A stretch of 42,399 nt of DNA from Bdellovibrionia bacterium (lineage in GTDB: Bacteria; Bdellovibrionota; Bdellovibrionia; Bdellovibrionales; UBA1609). Shown here in pieces: positions 1-7,734 of this stretch; within the stretch, counting starts at the first letter, position 1; the number at the start of each line of letters is the position of its first letter. The notes under the pieces were generated by a model. That model was not told where the DNA came from. It saw only the letters and a list, made by a program, of their open reading frames with translations, and did no database searches. Location: NCBI GenBank assembly GCA_030432925.1, contig JAUILT010000015.1, positions 1 through 42,399 on the forward strand, read 5' to 3'. The position numbers were made by a program, and so were the translations under genes.

Positions 1-135
1 ACTTCCATGTCCCAACTTTAAATAAAGTCGAGAGTCTTCCATTTGTTGCAATTTTTCAATAATAAGATGACCGATTTCTTTTTCACGTTTTCTCAAAACA
101 AGAAGTTCTTCATGTAGCTGCAAATGGACCTCCAT
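1..135 (-). CDS. HNH-endonuclease-like protein, N-terminal part (cut by window edge)
   Basis: The reverse strand is open from an ATG at 135 to the window edge and gives 45 residues. They include the stretch LVLRKREKEIGHLIIEKLQQ and then RLYLKLGHGS. This alpha-helical block followed by LYxxLGxxS resembles the N-terminal region of the HNH endonuclease proteins that are numerous in Bdellovibrio and relatives; in those the HNH nuclease motif lies at the C-terminus, which is outside this window. A stop codon sits seven codons upstream, and no other ATG lies between, so this start is the only good one. The ribosome-binding site is weak. Family assignment comes from recalled pattern only, and the nuclease function cannot be tested here. 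Confidence 0.55.
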   Translation of the reverse strand, partial: MEVHLQLHEELLVLRKREKEIGHLIIEKLQQMEDSRLYLKLGHGS

Positions 136-913
136 TTTCGATGCCAGAAAAAACTATTGAGTGCGAATGGCAATATATCATGGTTTTTCAAATTTAGAAT
201 TTTACTTCGAGGTGGGCTTTTTGGGGCTGCTAACAAAAAAGGCCAGCTCGACCTCTCCGAGAAAAAAAGATCACTCCTATGGGGATCTATGAGCCTAGCA
301 ATGGGAATGGAACAACGGTTTTGTGGTGGCGAGGCAAGGTGAATTTTTTAAGAAAAACCATCGTCAAAAGGTTTTTATTTTTTCTTTGTTTAATAACGCA
401 AACTTTTCTATGCATGGAAATGAGAAATTATTCTTTCTAGGAATGGTCAATCCAACACTTCAATAGGACTGTAGTTATTTGCAAGAGAGGTATTTAAAGA
501 CTCATGCTGAATTCAAAGCTACGATAGCCTTACGTATAATCCGTTTAAGGCGAATTTAAATCGGCACAAAAATGGGCACAGTCTTTACAGAGAGATGACG
601 AAAAAGGGCCCATAGCCTCAAGGTTTCAAGGGTTGGACAGCTTCTTATTTACAAAGGCTGATCCGGATAGATCACTGTTTTGCATCCTGACAGGGCCTTT
701 CTCACGGCCTTCCTGGCCGCGAGGCCTATAGAAAAACAGACTCTTTGGTTTCCTGAAAGCTCGCCCCGAAGGGGGCCGAGCTGGATGCGAGGACTTTCAG
801 GAAACACCAACCCGGAGGGGCGGTAGTTTTTACTCACCAACCTCAAAAACGGAGAGCCCAAGTACTTCAGGAGTTAGAACCTGACCTGAAATGACGGGCC
901 AGTTTAAACTGTC
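136..913. other. Gene-poor region, 778 bp
   Basis: No convincing protein gene was found between the HNH-like gene and the XRE regulator. The short open frames at 124-342 (forward) and 649-861 (reverse) lack family features and normal-looking composition. The left half is AT-rich. A weak AT stem at about 353-378 (AAAAACC / GGTTTTT) could be a poor terminator. The right half, 640-870, is much richer in GC and self-complementary and is described separately. Confidence 0.5.
640..860. other. Strongly self-complementary element, possible structured RNA
   Basis: GTTTCCTGAAAG at 748-759 is the exact reverse complement of CTTTCAGGAAAC at 794-805. Nested inside, AGCTCG at 758-763 pairs with CGAGCT at 777-782, with a CCCC/GGGG core around a GAAG loop. 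A second hairpin lies at 705-719 (CGGCC / GGCCG), and GCATCC at 682-687 can pair with GGATGC at 783-788, giving a multi-arm fold. CACCAACC occurs at 805-812 and again at 835-842. GC content is clearly above the flanks. It could be a non-coding RNA or a repeat-type element; I do not recognise a known RNA family, and the strand is unknown. Confidence 0.4.
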
Positions 914-1240
914 TTAAGAGGAGAATCTTTGGGGGGTTTCTACAGAGTCTGACGTCATCAGGTGAGGTGCCTTTGAGTTCAGATTCAATGCTTCTCTTAA
1001 CAGAGTTTCATGCTCAGAAAGTAGGAGGCCAATAAGTTCTTCGGAGTCAAGGTGGTACATTTTGGCAAAGTCTTTTAGGTGTTTTACTGGAGCTGAGCAC
1101 AGCCCCCTTTCAATATTAGAAATAAATTGAGGAGAGGTGTAACCCAGCCGTTGAGCCACATCAGATTGAGTGAGGCCTGCTTTTACACGGTGCTGTTTAA
1201 GAAATTGACCAATTCGTTTTTGAGAGGGAGCTTTATTCAT
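914..1240 (-). CDS. XRE-family helix-turn-helix transcriptional regulator
   Basis: This 108-residue protein carries one Cro/CI-type helix-turn-helix domain at about residues 10-70. The first helix is LTQSDVAQRLG at 23-33 and the recognition helix is TSPQFISNIERG at 35-46, the classic XRE pattern. The C-terminal 35 residues are not a recognised domain and may serve for dimer formation. Such stand-alone regulators usually repress their own promoter. A small palindrome, ATTAATTAAT at 1292-1301, lies upstream and is a candidate operator. It diverges from the flavin reductase gene, so the 203-bp gap may hold promoters for both. Targets are unknown. Confidence 0.85.
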   Translation of the reverse strand: MNKAPSQKRIGQFLKQHRVKAGLTQSDVAQRLGYTSPQFISNIERGLCSAPVKHLKDFAKMYHLDSEELIGLLLSEHETLLREALNLNSKAPHLMTSDSVETPQRFSS

Positions 1241-1291
1241 CCTACAACGTACCTTTTTTCTACTGTTTTTCCGTTTTTTACTCTATCAGTG

Positions 1292-1301
1292 ATTAATTAA
1301 T
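1292..1301. promoter_or_regulatory. AT palindrome in divergent promoter region
   Basis: ATTAATTAAT is a perfect 10-bp palindrome in the gap between the XRE regulator and the flavin reductase. Its position suits an operator for the XRE protein, but AT-only palindromes arise easily by chance. Confidence 0.2.
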
Positions 1302-1443
1302 GAGATCTTAACAAAAAATAAGGAAAAGTTAAACAAATTTCTGTGAATTTTAACATTAAGGGCAATTTATCATTCCTCTTGCCTGGACCTTTTTCGACTT
1401 TTAAACTTCGGCCCTTTCTAGGGTCTATTGAGGGGAGAATTCT

Positions 1444-2025
1444 TTGATTTGTATTATTTCAGGCACGAACCGTCCTTCCAGCCGAAGTTTGGAAGTCAGC
1501 CAAATCGTTAAATGTCTCTTTGAGGCCCAAGGAGCTGAATGTGAGATTTTAGACCTGAGCCGCTTAGACTTCTCCCAGCTGGATGGTCATCAGTACTCAG
1601 AGCAAAAACCCGAAGCTATTCAAAGTGCCATCGAAAAGGTCAACCAGGCTGATGGGCTCTATATTGTATGTCCAGAGTATAATGGGTCTTACCCTGGAAT
1701 TTTAAAGTATTTTATTGATCATTGGAGTTATCCATTGAGCTTTGAGTCTCGGCCTGTGGCTTTTGCAGGTTTAGGAGGAAAATTCGGTGGTTTGCGCCCT
1801 GTGGAGCATCTTCAGGGGGTTTTTGGATATAGAAATGCCTATATCTTTCCCGAAAGAATCTTTTTATCTAATATTTGGTCCATTTTAAAAGATGGAAAAA
1901 TTCTTGATGAATCTTTGCGAGAACTTCTTAGCAAGCAGGTGAGGGGATTTATACGTTTTGTACAGGGGCTTCAATCACAAAATTTGGATGCAAACTCTAG
2001 GCTGCAGATCGAAAGTTCACAGTAG
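1444..2025 (+). CDS. NAD(P)H-dependent FMN reductase family protein
   Basis: This 193-residue flavodoxin-fold protein belongs to the NADPH-dependent FMN reductase family, cytosolic enzymes that bind FMN and reduce flavins, quinones or azo compounds. The FMN-phosphate loop is visible as GTNRPSSRS at residues 7-15, and the second flavin-binding motif as PEYNGSYPGILK at 77-88. The start is TTG at 1444, preceded by a strong GAGGGGAGA ribosome-binding site; no ATG occurs nearby. The C-terminal tail of about 25 residues beyond the fold is not conserved in the family as I know it. It is followed 35 bp later by the exonuclease gene, so co-transcription is possible. The natural substrate is unknown. 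Confidence 0.85.
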   Translation: MICIISGTNRPSSRSLEVSQIVKCLFEAQGAECEILDLSRLDFSQLDGHQYSEQKPEAIQSAIEKVNQADGLYIVCPEYNGSYPGILKYFIDHWSYPLSFESRPVAFAGLGGKFGGLRPVEHLQGVFGYRNAYIFPERIFLSNIWSILKDGKILDESLRELLSKQVRGFIRFVQGLQSQNLDANSRLQIESSQ

Positions 2026-2060
2026 AAGTCCATTTCTGCAAAAAAATCAAAGGAGAGACT

Positions 2061-2762
2061 ATGATTGTATTGGGATTAGATTTAGAAACGACAGGACTTA
2101 ACCCGGCAACTGATAGAATTATTGAAATAGGCGCTGTGGTCTGGGATGTGGAGCAAAAAAAACCCTTAAAGTTAATGAGCGAGTTGATTCAACCTGAAAT
2201 CCCTGTACCTGCGGAGATCACTAAAATCACAGGAATTACCAACGAAGATATTGAGAAACACGCCATCTCACTCAGTGAGGGAATGCAGCGATTGGCTGAT
2301 TTAATGCCATCTTGTAGTTACTTTGTAGGTCATAATGGTCGTGAATTTGACAGGCTATTTCTTGAAAAGGCTGCTGAAGAATGTGGTTTAAAACTTCACC
2401 TTCCATGGATTGACACCATTCATGATATTCCTTATCCAGACTTTATCGGTACTAGAAAACTGACTCATCTTTGCGCTGAACATGGTTTTTTAAACCCATT
2501 TTCACATAGAGCCGTCTTTGATGTATTAAGTATGTTAGAAGTGTTTTCAAAATATGATTTTTCTGAAGTAGAGAAGTTCCAACAATCCCCAGAGATGAAG
2601 CTAATTGCAAAAGTCAGCTATGACGACAGAGACAAAGCAAAAAAGGCTGGATTTCGATGGGACCCTCAAGGTAAGGCTTGGTATAAAAAGGTTAAAGAGT
2701 GTCAGCTTCCAGTATTGAACTTTGATTTTCCTGTGGAATCTCAATTGTTACAATCTCAATAA
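2061..2762 (+). CDS. DnaQ-like 3'-5' exonuclease with C-terminal DUF5710-type domain
   Basis: The first 165 residues form a DEDDh exonuclease: DLETTG supplies D7 and E9, GHNGREFDRLF supplies D97, and HRAVFD supplies H149 and D154, so the metal-binding and catalytic set is complete. Such enzymes trim 3' ends of DNA or RNA, as in polymerase III epsilon or RNase T. Residues about 181-212 (YDDRDKAKKAGFRWD, then AWYK) match a small domain known as DUF5710, often attached to DNA-handling proteins. The polymerase-epsilon clamp motif is not obvious, so a repair or RNA role is as likely as proofreading. An AAAGGAGA ribosome-binding site precedes the ATG. Confidence 0.85.
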   Translation: MIVLGLDLETTGLNPATDRIIEIGAVVWDVEQKKPLKLMSELIQPEIPVPAEITKITGITNEDIEKHAISLSEGMQRLADLMPSCSYFVGHNGREFDRLFLEKAAEECGLKLHLPWIDTIHDIPYPDFIGTRKLTHLCAEHGFLNPFSHRAVFDVLSMLEVFSKYDFSEVEKFQQSPEMKLIAKVSYDDRDKAKKAGFRWDPQGKAWYKKVKECQLPVLNFDFPVESQLLQSQ

Positions 2763-2857
2763 GGCACATGTAAATTAAGTTTTTATAAAACCAAAGTTAT
2801 ATTTTAGAACCCTATCAAGTGTTCGACTTTTTTGAACTTCTTGATTATCATAATTCC

Positions 2858-3529
2858 ATGGATGATCAGAAAAAAACCCTACTTTTAATGGACGATAGTC
2901 GAGTGGCTTTGAAGTTTTTTGAAAGCCATTTCACCCTCTATGGATATCAAGTCAAGACGGTTCAGAGTGAAGAGCAATTAATGTCTATTCTTGAAATCTG
3001 CCAACCCAATTGTTTTATTATTGATTATGAGATGGATGGGGTCACAGGCCCTGAAATCACAATGAAGCTAAAAAATAATGCCAAGACTCGGCATATTCCT
3101 ATAATAATTCTAACCAGCCAGACGGATAAAAAGTATCTACTTTCGGCCATAAACTCTGGAGCCGATGACTTTGTTGACAAGAAAATTGATCCTGAAGTGA
3201 TTGTTTATAAAACTCAGGCAGTGATTCGTTCCAGCGAGTTATTAATTAAGCATATGGAACTGGAGAAGTTTCGAACGACTCATGCTATGATTACTACATA
3301 TAATCATGAGATCAATAACCCATTGGCAGTTGCTGCAGGCATGTTAGGAAAGAACCTAGAGTCATTAACCCCTGAACGTTTTGATAAGGCCCATAAAGCT
3401 TTAAATCGCATTAAGGAAGTGGTTCAAAAAATTGATGAGCTCACACAGACGGCAATTAATTTTAAAGACTATGTGAAAAGTGGCAACAAAGAGTCCAAAA
3501 TGATCGAGCTTAGGCGCAAGATAGAATAA
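2858..3529 (+). CDS. Response regulator receiver fused to lone DHp (H-box) segment
   Basis: With ATG at 2858 the protein has 223 residues. A GTG at 2819 would add 13 residues that do not look conserved; neither start has a good ribosome-binding site. The receiver domain is complete: acidic pair in MDDSRVA, phospho-acceptor Asp in IIDYEMDG, Thr in ILTSQ and Lys in FVDKK. After a linker comes TTYNHEINNPLAVAAG, a textbook histidine-kinase H-box, followed by the second DHp helix. No ATP-binding domain follows. It may act as a phosphorelay or dimer partner of another kinase, like Spo0B-type or HPt proteins. The next gene lies on the other strand, so its partner is not apparent nearby. Confidence 0.8.
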   Translation: MDDQKKTLLLMDDSRVALKFFESHFTLYGYQVKTVQSEEQLMSILEICQPNCFIIDYEMDGVTGPEITMKLKNNAKTRHIPIIILTSQTDKKYLLSAINSGADDFVDKKIDPEVIVYKTQAVIRSSELLIKHMELEKFRTTHAMITTYNHEINNPLAVAAGMLGKNLESLTPERFDKAHKALNRIKEVVQKIDELTQTAINFKDYVKSGNKESKMIELRRKIE

Positions 3530-3622
3530 CCTCTCTTTCAAAAATAACCTATAATGCAACATAATATAACTTATCGGAGGAAAGTGAAGGACTCCTGTTG
3601 GCTCTCCAATAGTTACCGATTC

Positions 3623-4576
3623 TTATTTACTGCCCTCTTTTTGGATCTTGGTCCCGGTGTAGGTTCCCAGAGTTCCATAATGATCCGTAATATCTTCAAA
3701 TAGAAGACGATCCTGGCGTAAATATCCACGAGCGTAAAATGTGCCATAACCGGGAACTCGTCCGACCCCACCAAGAGGCTTTCCTTCGACAATGATCAAA
3801 CCCGTCATTGGTTGATACTCTTTGACTTCAAGTGGTCTTGCAGAGCCTCCAACAGAATTGACCTTTTCTAGCATAGCCCCTAAGCTTGTGCCCTGAAGAA
3901 AAAAACTAAATCTCAAATTTAAACTTCTACGGTGTTTTTCAGGGTTTTGGGGGGCGTAGGTATTTCCTTCAAAAACACCTAAAAGTTTTTGATAAGACTG
4001 CTTAAGTCTTTTTCTTAAATCTTCATCACTACCTTCTCCAGGCGCTCGGACCTCTTTGCTTTTTAAAGATGCCTGAAAAGGACCAACAAGCCCTTGAGGA
4101 CCCCAAAACTCTCCGCGGACGAGCGCCTGATTTTTTGGGTATGCTTGAAACCAAACAACTTTTTCTTTCTCATTGAAGTTCAAAGAGGTATTTCCTGACA
4201 TTTGAATGCGCCCGTCCTGTGCGTACCAATACCTTCCTACAAAGTTAACTTCATTGTAGGGCCAAAGAAAATCAAGGATTCGAAAAGAACCATTGAGGCT
4301 TACTTGAGGAATTAACTCACCATCAGAGCGCCCTTCGTAGGAAATTTCTGGTTTGAGTCGAATTTCAATGTCTACGGGAAGAGTTCGATTTTCAATGGAT
4401 AACTGAAGAGTTCCTTCGTAGGTACCTTGAACCTTTTTATACTCATTGAGGATTTTACTGGATTCTTTTAAAGTTTCATTGTCATTTTTGTTTTCGTTGA
4501 ATCCTGCGTCGCAGCCGAGCATTGGGGTGAATAACATTATGATACATATATTCTTAAATAGATCTTTTATGTGCAT
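3623..4576 (-). CDS. Lipoprotein of unknown function, last gene of RND efflux operon
   Basis: The start chosen is ATG at 4576, which gives MHIKDLFKNICIIMLFTPMLGC, a signal peptide ending in a lipobox with Cys22 and Asp at +2. A longer frame upstream to 4684 would run through the end of the RND gene and lose the signal. The ATG overlaps the RND permease stop by 10 bp and has AAGGGA upstream, so translation is probably coupled. The 317-residue product is rich in beta-prone segments (GTYEGTLQLSIENRTLPVDI, later GVFEGNTY), with two similar halves that each open with YKK/YQK-x-x-G-x-(Y/F)-EG. I do not recognise a family. Location in the efflux operon suggests an accessory envelope role. Confidence 0.7.
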   Translation of the reverse strand: MHIKDLFKNICIIMLFTPMLGCDAGFNENKNDNETLKESSKILNEYKKVQGTYEGTLQLSIENRTLPVDIEIRLKPEISYEGRSDGELIPQVSLNGSFRILDFLWPYNEVNFVGRYWYAQDGRIQMSGNTSLNFNEKEKVVWFQAYPKNQALVRGEFWGPQGLVGPFQASLKSKEVRAPGEGSDEDLRKRLKQSYQKLLGVFEGNTYAPQNPEKHRRSLNLRFSFFLQGTSLGAMLEKVNSVGGSARPLEVKEYQPMTGLIIVEGKPLGGVGRVPGYGTFYARGYLRQDRLLFEDITDHYGTLGTYTGTKIQKEGSK

Positions 4577-7500
4577 TGAAGTTCCCTTTCCTTCTGTGCT
4601 GCATTGCTTGATGCTGGTTGAAATCTTGATCCCATCAGTCTGTAGAAAAGCTGTGATATATCTTCCACAATGGCAAAAAAACATGGAACCCAGATCAAGG
4701 TCAAAAGTGTGCCGCTGACGAGACCCCAGGCCAAGGCAAGAGTCATAGGAACCAGCAGTGAATCATATCCACCGACTCCATAGGCTGTTGGGAAAAGACC
4801 TCCAACGGTTGTCAGGCTTGTCACTAGAACAGCTCGTAACCTATGGGCAGAGGCTTTGGCGAGGACGGTATCCCTAGAGACAGAGTCTTTCAACTCCTGC
4901 TTTAAGTCACTAATGTAGCTCAAAAGAACAATTGCAGAATTCACGACCACACCAGCTAGTCCTACAATCCCAATCATGGCTAAAAAGCTTAAAGGTCTTC
5001 CGTGAGCCCAAAACGAAAGGCTAACTCCTACCAGGCCCAATGGAATACAGCTCAAAACTACGACCGGTTGCATGAAGCTTCGGAATAAAAATACAAGAAT
5101 GACAAAAATACCAAAGAAAGCCAGAAGCATGGCATTTTTCAGAGATTGCATGGATTCCTTAGTGCTTTCATCCTCCCCTCCAAATCGGTAGGTCGTTTCA
5201 GAAAAGTCTTTACTAAGTGTTTTTAAAATATCACGCGCTTTTTTATTGAGAGTCACACTGGTGATCTTTGCAGGAACGACTCCGCTAGAAACTGTTATGC
5301 TTCTTTTATAATCATAGTGTTTTCTTACAGCAGGTCCTTCTTCCTCAACCATTTCGACAATGGAAGACAGCGGGATCAGCTTGCCTTCTCGGGGTTGACG
5401 AATCAGAGTGGAGGACAATGCAGAGACTTTAGCTCTTTCGTCATCGTTGTAGCGGACTCGGATATAAAAATCTTCGCCATTGAGAGAGATTTCATCAGCA
5501 ATAGCTCCTTGTAGAGCTGTCCTTAAGGCCATTCCTACATCCTGTGTTGTCAGTCCAAGGCTGGCCATACGGTCATAGCGTGGACGTATACGCATTTCAG
5601 GTCCACCCCGAATCTTGTCGTCTGTCAAGTCCACAACACCATCGATCTTTGCTAGCTCAGCTTTAAATTTATCCGCTAGTTCTTGCATTTTTTCGTAGTG
5701 ATTTGAGCGAAATGCAACTTGGAGAGCATTTCCTACGGGGGGGCCATTTCTACTGGCATCAAATGACAGGCTTTTGAAGTTTCCTTTTGGAATGGACCTT
5801 AACTGCTTTAGAATCTCTTGGGGGTCTTGCTTTGCAGCCACCTCTCTTGGAATGGCCAGAGTGAGCATTCCGACGTAGTCTGCATTTTTAGCTGTTGGGT
5901 CATTAAATCCGACTCTCTGAACTCCGGCACGAGCAATAATATAACGAATCTTCTCTCTTCCTAATTTTTCAAAAATCTTTTCGGCTAACTCCCCAGACCA
6001 TTTATCAGTATTTTCTATGGTTGTGGATATGGGAGAGTCAAAACGTGCGTAATAGTACTCCACTTCTTCTGTAGGGAAGAGTTCAAAACGGTTGAATTTA
6101 ACCGCCACAATAATAGATCCAAAGAGGAGGGCCGAAATTAAACCAAAAACAAGGTATCTTCGAGCCACAGCGACTTTCATAAAACCTTCAAATCTGTCTC
6201 TTAAGGTGTCAAACCATGTTTGTTTTTTCCCCTTCTGAGCTTTAAGTTTATATTTTTCTAGTGAGATAATTGTCATCTGTAAACGGGCTGGCAACAAGAA
6301 AAAGCCTTCTACGAGGCTGGCAACAAGAGCAATGGTCACCATAATAGGAACCCACATAATAAATTGACCCATCACTCCTTTAGTCACCAACATGGGAACA
6401 AAGGCCGCAATAGTGGTTAGGACTGTTGCCAGCAAAGGTAGCCAAAATTGATGGACAGCTTTAAGAGCTGCAGATTGGCGGTCCAGTCCTTCTAGGCGTA
6501 ACCGAGCGTAGTTCTCACTAATCACCACAGAATTGTCCACCAGCATTCCAATGGCAATAATCAATCCTAACATGGTAATATTGTGAAAGTTTACATCAAA
6601 GGTTGGCATTACAGCTAATGAGGCAAAGATCGCCATGGGTAAACTGAGGGCGGCCATAAAGCCAAGAGATCCTGGCAAAAACAAAAGTAAAATAATCAAA
6701 ACGAGGATCAAACCTGTAAAAGCATTATTGATAACAATATTCAGTCGATTTGCAACACGTTCAGCCTCATCATCATAAACAATGATCTCAAAGTTCTCAG
6801 GAAGATTCTTAATAAAGTGGTTCAGTTGTTCTCTTAATCCATCGGCTGTACGAATAGCATCAGATTCAGCTTTTTTTGTGACTGTCATCAATGTCGCTGG
6901 TTGGCCATTGACTCGGACCAGGCTTTCTGGATCCTCCTCCCCGTCACGCACTTGAGCTACATCTCGAACTCGAACTTTTTGACCAGTAAAGTTTGATCTA
7001 ACAATAATATCTCCTAAATCCTTGGCCTTATCAATCTGTCCAGTTACACGAACCATCTTTTGATCCCCGGGTACTTTGAGATAACCAGCAGGTATATTGG
7101 GAACTCGTTCTTTGACAGCCTGGGTGACTTCAGAAATGCCAATGTAATGACGATTCAATGCGGCCGGATTTAGGAGAATCTGAAATTCGCGATTTCTAAA
7201 TCCAGATAAACGGACTTCAGCCACTCCATCAGAGTCTTCTAATAGATCTTTCAGTTTATCAGCGAGTAAATCTCGTTGTCTATTTTTGTTAGTGCCAATC
7301 AGTGCCATCTGAATGATAGGGATTTCTTTAGCATTGGCTTCCGAAAAAACTGGAGGATCAAGAACCTCCGAAGGAATGTCTGTAACTCTCTGAACAGCTC
7401 TTTGCAAGTCATCCATGACTCTTCGGGTGTTGACGTTATCCATATCAACTCGAACATTAATTGTGGAGCGATTAGCTTGTGAAACGGATTGAATATCTTT

Positions 7501-7734
7501 GATCCCTTCGACCTCACGAATCTGATCTTCAATTTTTATAGTTACTAGTTCTTCTACTTCTTCAGGGGAAGCTCCAGGATAAATAGTTGTGATTGTAGCT
7601 CGGGCAAAGTCTACTGGGGGGCGTGACTCACGCCTCACTTTTGAAAGCCCCAATAACCCAGAAACCACCGTAAAAATCATCAGTACCAGTGAAAGCTTCC
7701 AGTTATCTATAAAAAAATGCATGGTAGATTTCAC
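4567..7734 (-). CDS. RND-superfamily efflux permease (AcrB/MdtC type)
   Basis: At 1055 residues it has the usual AcrB-family length, with an N-terminal transmembrane helix, a large periplasmic loop (about 35-335), a block of helices at 336-480, a second loop and a final helical block. Family motifs seen are YPGASPEEVEE near residue 52 and GMLVDNSVVISEN near 396-408 in TM4. The first proton-relay Asp (D400) is kept but the second is Asn (N401), a substitution common in several RND branches. GTG at 7734 overlaps the TolC-like stop (GTGA); ATG at 7722 is an alternative. It probably exports drugs, metals or lipids by proton antiport across the inner membrane, with the adjacent TolC-like protein as exit duct. 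Substrate is unknown. Confidence 0.92.
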   Translation of the reverse strand: MKSTMHFFIDNWKLSLVLMIFTVVSGLLGLSKVRRESRPPVDFARATITTIYPGASPEEVEELVTIKIEDQIREVEGIKDIQSVSQANRSTINVRVDMDNVNTRRVMDDLQRAVQRVTDIPSEVLDPPVFSEANAKEIPIIQMALIGTNKNRQRDLLADKLKDLLEDSDGVAEVRLSGFRNREFQILLNPAALNRHYIGISEVTQAVKERVPNIPAGYLKVPGDQKMVRVTGQIDKAKDLGDIIVRSNFTGQKVRVRDVAQVRDGEEDPESLVRVNGQPATLMTVTKKAESDAIRTADGLREQLNHFIKNLPENFEIIVYDDEAERVANRLNIVINNAFTGLILVLIILLLFLPGSLGFMAALSLPMAIFASLAVMPTFDVNFHNITMLGLIIAIGMLVDNSVVISENYARLRLEGLDRQSAALKAVHQFWLPLLATVLTTIAAFVPMLVTKGVMGQFIMWVPIMVTIALVASLVEGFFLLPARLQMTIISLEKYKLKAQKGKKQTWFDTLRDRFEGFMKVAVARRYLVFGLISALLFGSIIVAVKFNRFELFPTEEVEYYYARFDSPISTTIENTDKWSGELAEKIFEKLGREKIRYIIARAGVQRVGFNDPTAKNADYVGMLTLAIPREVAAKQDPQEILKQLRSIPKGNFKSLSFDASRNGPPVGNALQVAFRSNHYEKMQELADKFKAELAKIDGVVDLTDDKIRGGPEMRIRPRYDRMASLGLTTQDVGMALRTALQGAIADEISLNGEDFYIRVRYNDDERAKVSALSSTLIRQPREGKLIPLSSIVEMVEEEGPAVRKHYDYKRSITVSSGVVPAKITSVTLNKKARDILKTLSKDFSETTYRFGGEDESTKESMQSLKNAMLLAFFGIFVILVFLFRSFMQPVVVLSCIPLGLVGVSLSFWAHGRPLSFLAMIGIVGLAGVVVNSAIVLLSYISDLKQELKDSVSRDTVLAKASAHRLRAVLVTSLTTVGGLFPTAYGVGGYDSLLVPMTLALAWGLVSGTLLTLIWVPCFFAIVEDISQLFYRLMGSRFQPASSNAAQKERELQCT

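Noticed and set aside
124-342. Open forward frame of 72 codons overlapping the HNH-like start
   Set aside because: It opposes a frame with clear family resemblance, has no ribosome-binding site and no recognisable features.
649-861. Reverse frame of 70 codons in the GC-rich element
   Set aside because: The region is dominated by perfect stems, which explain the open frame better; the product looks unlike a protein.
620-870. RNase P RNA, tmRNA, SRP or 6S RNA for the structured element
   Set aside because: The conserved cores of RNase P (P4), tmRNA ends and the SRP GGAAG/AGCA loops were not found on either strand.
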